Shown one piece after another: positions 60,554-64,000 of a DNA stretch of 64,000 bases. A model generated the notes under the pieces. It was not told where the DNA came from and did no database searches. It saw only the letters and a program-made list of their open reading frames with translations. How positions within the stretch are numbered: position 1 is the stretch's first letter; each line of letters starts with the position of its first letter. The position numbers and the translations under genes are program-made. Source of the stretch: Branchiostoma lanceolatum (taxonomy: Eukaryota; Chordata; Leptocardii; Amphioxiformes; Branchiostomatidae); NCBI RefSeq assembly GCF_035083965.1, contig NC_089729.1, forward strand, positions 13,379,464 to 13,443,463, given 5' to 3'.

Positions 60554-63500
60554 ATGTACGGGGGCGAAGATTACCAAGAGGTGAGTTTTTACTTTGACAT
60601 TATTTCCTAAAAATATGTTACCCTTTTGGCCGCCCCCCTCCCCCATGACATATGCCGGGGGCACGATATATGCTATACTTTATATGAACTTGGAGACCTT
60701 ATTCTCTTTAGACTTTTAAGAAGCCATATTGCAACTTCAAGTTTGATCCTCATTAAAGAGCCACGGGCAGAGGTTTGATAGCTGAGGCTTATGCCCAAAG
60801 CTCCCTTGTACGTCACCAACCGAAAAAAGAATGCAGTCCCTCACGGTTGTGCCAGGGTGGGATAATTTGGAACCTCTGCCATGTGTATCCATAGAATTCG
60901 AACCACATGGTGCAAAGCAGCAGGGTGGCCTATGGTTAACGATTGCGCCATTCACAACTCACGCCAGACTATTCATTAGATTTATGATGGCAGGACATCA
61001 GGCAACTTAAAATGTTGTCTTCATCATCTTTTGGTTACCCTTAATTTTATAATGAAACCCTCTACAGATTTCAATCAGATATAACTGTACTTAAACGTCA
61101 TACATTACAACCTCCATGATTAATTTATAAGTTTCCCTCCCCCATGTACACACAGCTTCATCATTATCATCAGTCGACATGCTTTCGCTACGACGGGGTT
61201 ATACCGCCCCTTACGGGGTGATATACCCTTTCGTTGGCTGTCATACAACACTGGGATGCGCCAGGTCCCCAGTTAAGGAGTGCAGTATACTGGGGGACAT
61301 TTGGTTGGAAATCTGTTTTGATGTGTCTTTCAGGGTAGCAGAATTATGTACCCAGGTGGAATGATGTTTGTTGATGTTACTAGCATGAGTTACATTTATG
61401 ATTGAATGTTCTTTGTTCCAGTATGACCAATATGGCCAACACCCGTACGGGCCACCAGAACCGTATGAGCTGCACACAGGTAAAACATGTTTAACTTTGT
61501 TTATTTGTATCATATACCTACATGTAGTGAACTGCATTATGGTCGAATCTAAGTCTATACATTTATGAGAACTGTGCATCTTGAAATATTCGTGTTGGTT
61601 ATATTTTCCCTGTGCGTCTTCACCGTGAAATCGTGACACCGCGAGTACTACCGGTAGTATGTGTTTTCATGCTATAGTACTGTAAATGAATTCAAGTTTG
61701 CAGTGATTTGATTTCATTGTAGGGAGAAAATGGAGTGTTCTCAGTGGTTTTTAGTTCACAGTTGAAACAAGTTTGTAGGTGGGCAAAAAACTGAACAAGC
61801 ATTTTTTGGGGTGGTTTAATTCTAAGTTTGCGGTGAACAGCTGACCATAAAAAACTCCAACTTTAAATCACTGCAAACTTACATACATTTACAGAATTTG
61901 AGTAGATTTTTAGTAGGGAACTTGCAAAAGTTTCTAATGCAAAGTTGGATCCCAGCAAGAGTACACAAATATACAGCACCTAAATACAACTACAACAAGC
62001 TACCGCACCTACATGTAAATGCAAGGCATTACATTTACAAGCTGACATATTAAATTATACACTTACCAACAGGGCATACACTATACAGATGTCCTATGAA
62101 CAAGTATGGTTGAAACTTTGATGTTCTGTTGTTTAGGTGACCCCCGTGCTGACCTGGAGTACGAGCGTCAGTACCAACAGGCCCCGCCCGCGTATATCGT
62201 ACCCGACGTCATCAAACGCTTCATCGAATTCTTCCACAAGTGTGTGACTGATGGGAATGTCTTTGAAATTGGCAACATCTATGAAAACAGGTATACATGT
62301 CTGACTAGGGAGAAGTATCCAACAGTACAAACTAGATTTTGATATCAGGGATACCTGAAAAACAGGCTTGTTACCTTAAAGTATGCTTTTCCCTGAATAA
62401 ATTAACAAACTAGTGCAGCGTACCAAAACACCGGACCTGAACTGGACTTGTAAAAACATTTAGGTTCAAGTCAAGTTCAACAAACCTAACTAAACGTCTG
62501 GAAGCAAATTCGGACTTGCATAAAACTATATCTGCTTAATATTCTTATACTTTCGTACAGTGTTAGTTTGTATACAATCATGTAGTATATATTGTAAAAC
62601 ATACAAAGTACATAAGACTGCATGAAAGTTCATCTGTGTTGATACAAGTCATAACATTATATTTTTCACTGTACTTTTTACACAACAAAAAGGTACACAT
62701 ATTTTTGACTGTCAAGGAGTGAACCCACATTTTTAGCAATTTCAAGAGATGACCCAAATCCTTCATTTTTCCACATGTGTACATTTTGTACTTTAGCCAC
62801 TCAGTTTGTGACTTGCCCTGCCATTCTTGTGTTTCAGCTTCAACAAACTGACGGAGAGGTTCTTCAAGACATCCCCCTGGCCTGAGCCAGAGTACATATC
62901 ACCTCTTGTCAAAAATGGTAAAACATTCTTTGTTTTTGCTGCCATTTTTGTATGTATGTGTTTGTGTATTTGTTTGTTTGTATGTTTGTAGACAGCATAA
63001 CTCGAGAAGCTGTGAATGGATCCGTCCATATGATGCTCGACTATGGACCACCTGGCAGCTTTCTATGGTACTGCATTAGAAGTTTTGGATTTTTACATCT
63101 CGTGTTCTGGACATGCTATGACCATGATTTTTTAATGTCAGACAGCCCTTTGAATCATAAATAAGTGGTAGAGGTGAAGGCATGATAATGAGGCCCAGGA
63201 AGTCTAAGTTTACTATTATATTAAGACCAACTTAATTAATATGATTACTGTTATCAAGTTTACCCTTTTTGAAATAGTCCATCTCTTGTTGGTCTTCCCC
63301 TTTGAAGTTTATAAGCGATAGAAGACTTGACTTTATGATAAGACTGTAAGGAGTAGATCTAGCACATTCTTTTTTTTACCATGTATTTTCCACAGACAAT
63401 GTGTTCCTGATTCTGTACAAGGAACTGTACTTCAGGCATATCTATGCCAAAGTTCAGGTAAGGATTGATTTTAATGTTTCATTTGGGTTGATAAAAAAAG

Positions 63501-63806
63501 TCTAAAGATAAATCTGAAGTTAATCAAAAGTATATATTTTGATCTAAATGCGTTGTTAGGCTTGTGTAAGCAGATGATGGTGCTCATAAAAATAAATCTA
63601 GAAAAGAAGTATTACAGACAAAATATCGGTAAGCTTCTACTTTGGTGTTGACAGAAATGTAATAAAAGGAAGTACAATCTCTGGAATGAAATGCTAGACT
63701 GACTTTTACAATAATCTTGATCATTTCTTTCTCCAGGGTGGACCAAACTTGGAGCAGCGGTTCGAATCATACTACAACTACTGTAACCTGTTCAACTACA
63801 TCCTCA
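60554..63806 (+). CDS. EIF3L: Eukaryotic translation initiation factor 3 subunit L, exons 1–6; continues off the right edge
   Basis: Exons 60554–60580, 61422–61479, 62137–62290, 62838–62917, 63396–63457 and 63737–63806, with all phases compatible (451 nt, 150 codons plus 1 nt). The start reads MYGGEDYQE; then YGPPEPYELHTGDPRADLEY, IYENSFNKLTERFFKTSPWP, DNVFLILYKELYFRHIYAKV and GGPNLEQRFESYYNYCNLFN, nearly identical to vertebrate eIF3l. eIF3l is a PCI-domain subunit of the eIF3 complex, which binds the 40S subunit during initiation; the PCI domain lies beyond the window. The last donor (CTCA|GTAAGT) leaves phase 1, matching the Asn that follows in relatives. Confidence 0.95.
60717..61180. other. 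EIF3L intron 1 sequence, nothing specific
   Basis: A short segment (about 60755–60960) has a SINE-like look (GTGCCAGGGTGGG … TTCGAACC … TGCGCCATTCAC), but no clear A/B box pair was confirmed. Confidence 0.3.
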
Positions 63807-64000
63807 GTAAGTCTTTCTACATTTCCTAATCTGACTCTCCTAACTTGTTGTTTGGTTTACCGTAAATCTGTGAATATTCATTGTATTATTTTCGCAGTGC
63901 CTCTCCACTGCATCTATGTGTTTTGGGGCTGCAGTATTGTTTTGACAGTTAATCTAAAACACTAGGAAAATGCCTTGCCACTGTGAAATCAAATCCCCTC

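Overview
This is eukaryotic nuclear DNA: genes are split by GT–AG introns, intergenic DNA is AT-rich, and inverted-repeat elements, non-LTR retrotransposon tails and satellites are everywhere. The recognisable proteins are animal (nephrocystin-3, ZNF598, eIF3L, VWD/C8/TIL and calcium-binding EGF domains). Moderate divergence from vertebrates, compact genes and the dense mixture of small repeats suggest an invertebrate deuterostome, most likely an amphioxus (Branchiostoma). The phylum is inference.

Layout. 0.7–2.5 kb, minus strand: first three coding exons of NPHP3 (the gene runs off the left edge). About 2.5–3.4 kb: shared head-to-head promoter with ETS and NRF1-like sites. 3.4–14.6 kb, plus strand: complete eight-exon ZNF598 gene (980 codons), with introns carrying several MITEs, a 2-kb TIR element nested in a SINE, and a minisatellite that includes the exon 5 donor. 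15–23 kb: gene-poor, with a 3.2-kb satellite of 49-bp units that develops 7-mer higher-order repeats, a LINE fragment containing three satellite units, and two TIR elements. 23.7–24.4 kb, plus: intronless 247-codon CXC (tesmin/TSO1-like) cysteine-rich protein. 24.4–28.4 kb: no gene seen; MITE and an AT-rich tandem repeat.

28.4–56.3 kb, minus strand: one large secreted-protein gene assembled here from 17 coding exons whose phases all agree (4,689 nt, 1,562 codons plus stop): signal peptide – TIL – VWC-like – VWD – C8 – TIL – VWC-like – short VWC-like – six EGF – about 755 residues of almost pure Gly/Ser. Its EGF exons are a young tandem duplication. One of the duplicated introns holds a 7.5-kb element with inverted termini and AAA on both sides, stuffed with satellites; sister introns preserve the empty site. 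Its 9.7-kb first coding intron is a graveyard of LINE tails and Penelope-like debris, including one copy of a complete-looking hammerhead ribozyme motif and one decayed copy.

57.5–59.6 kb: a noncoding tandem duplication of about 1 kb, one copy carrying a foldback insertion. 60.5–63.8 kb, plus strand: first six coding exons of EIF3L, running off the right edge.

ZNF598 (stalled-ribosome ubiquitin ligase) and EIF3L (initiation factor) both act in translation and NPHP3 in cilia, but apart from the NPHP3/ZNF598 shared promoter nothing shows co-regulation. Exon borders were placed by eye from splice consensus, reading-frame phase and remembered family sequence; no alignment or transcript data were available.
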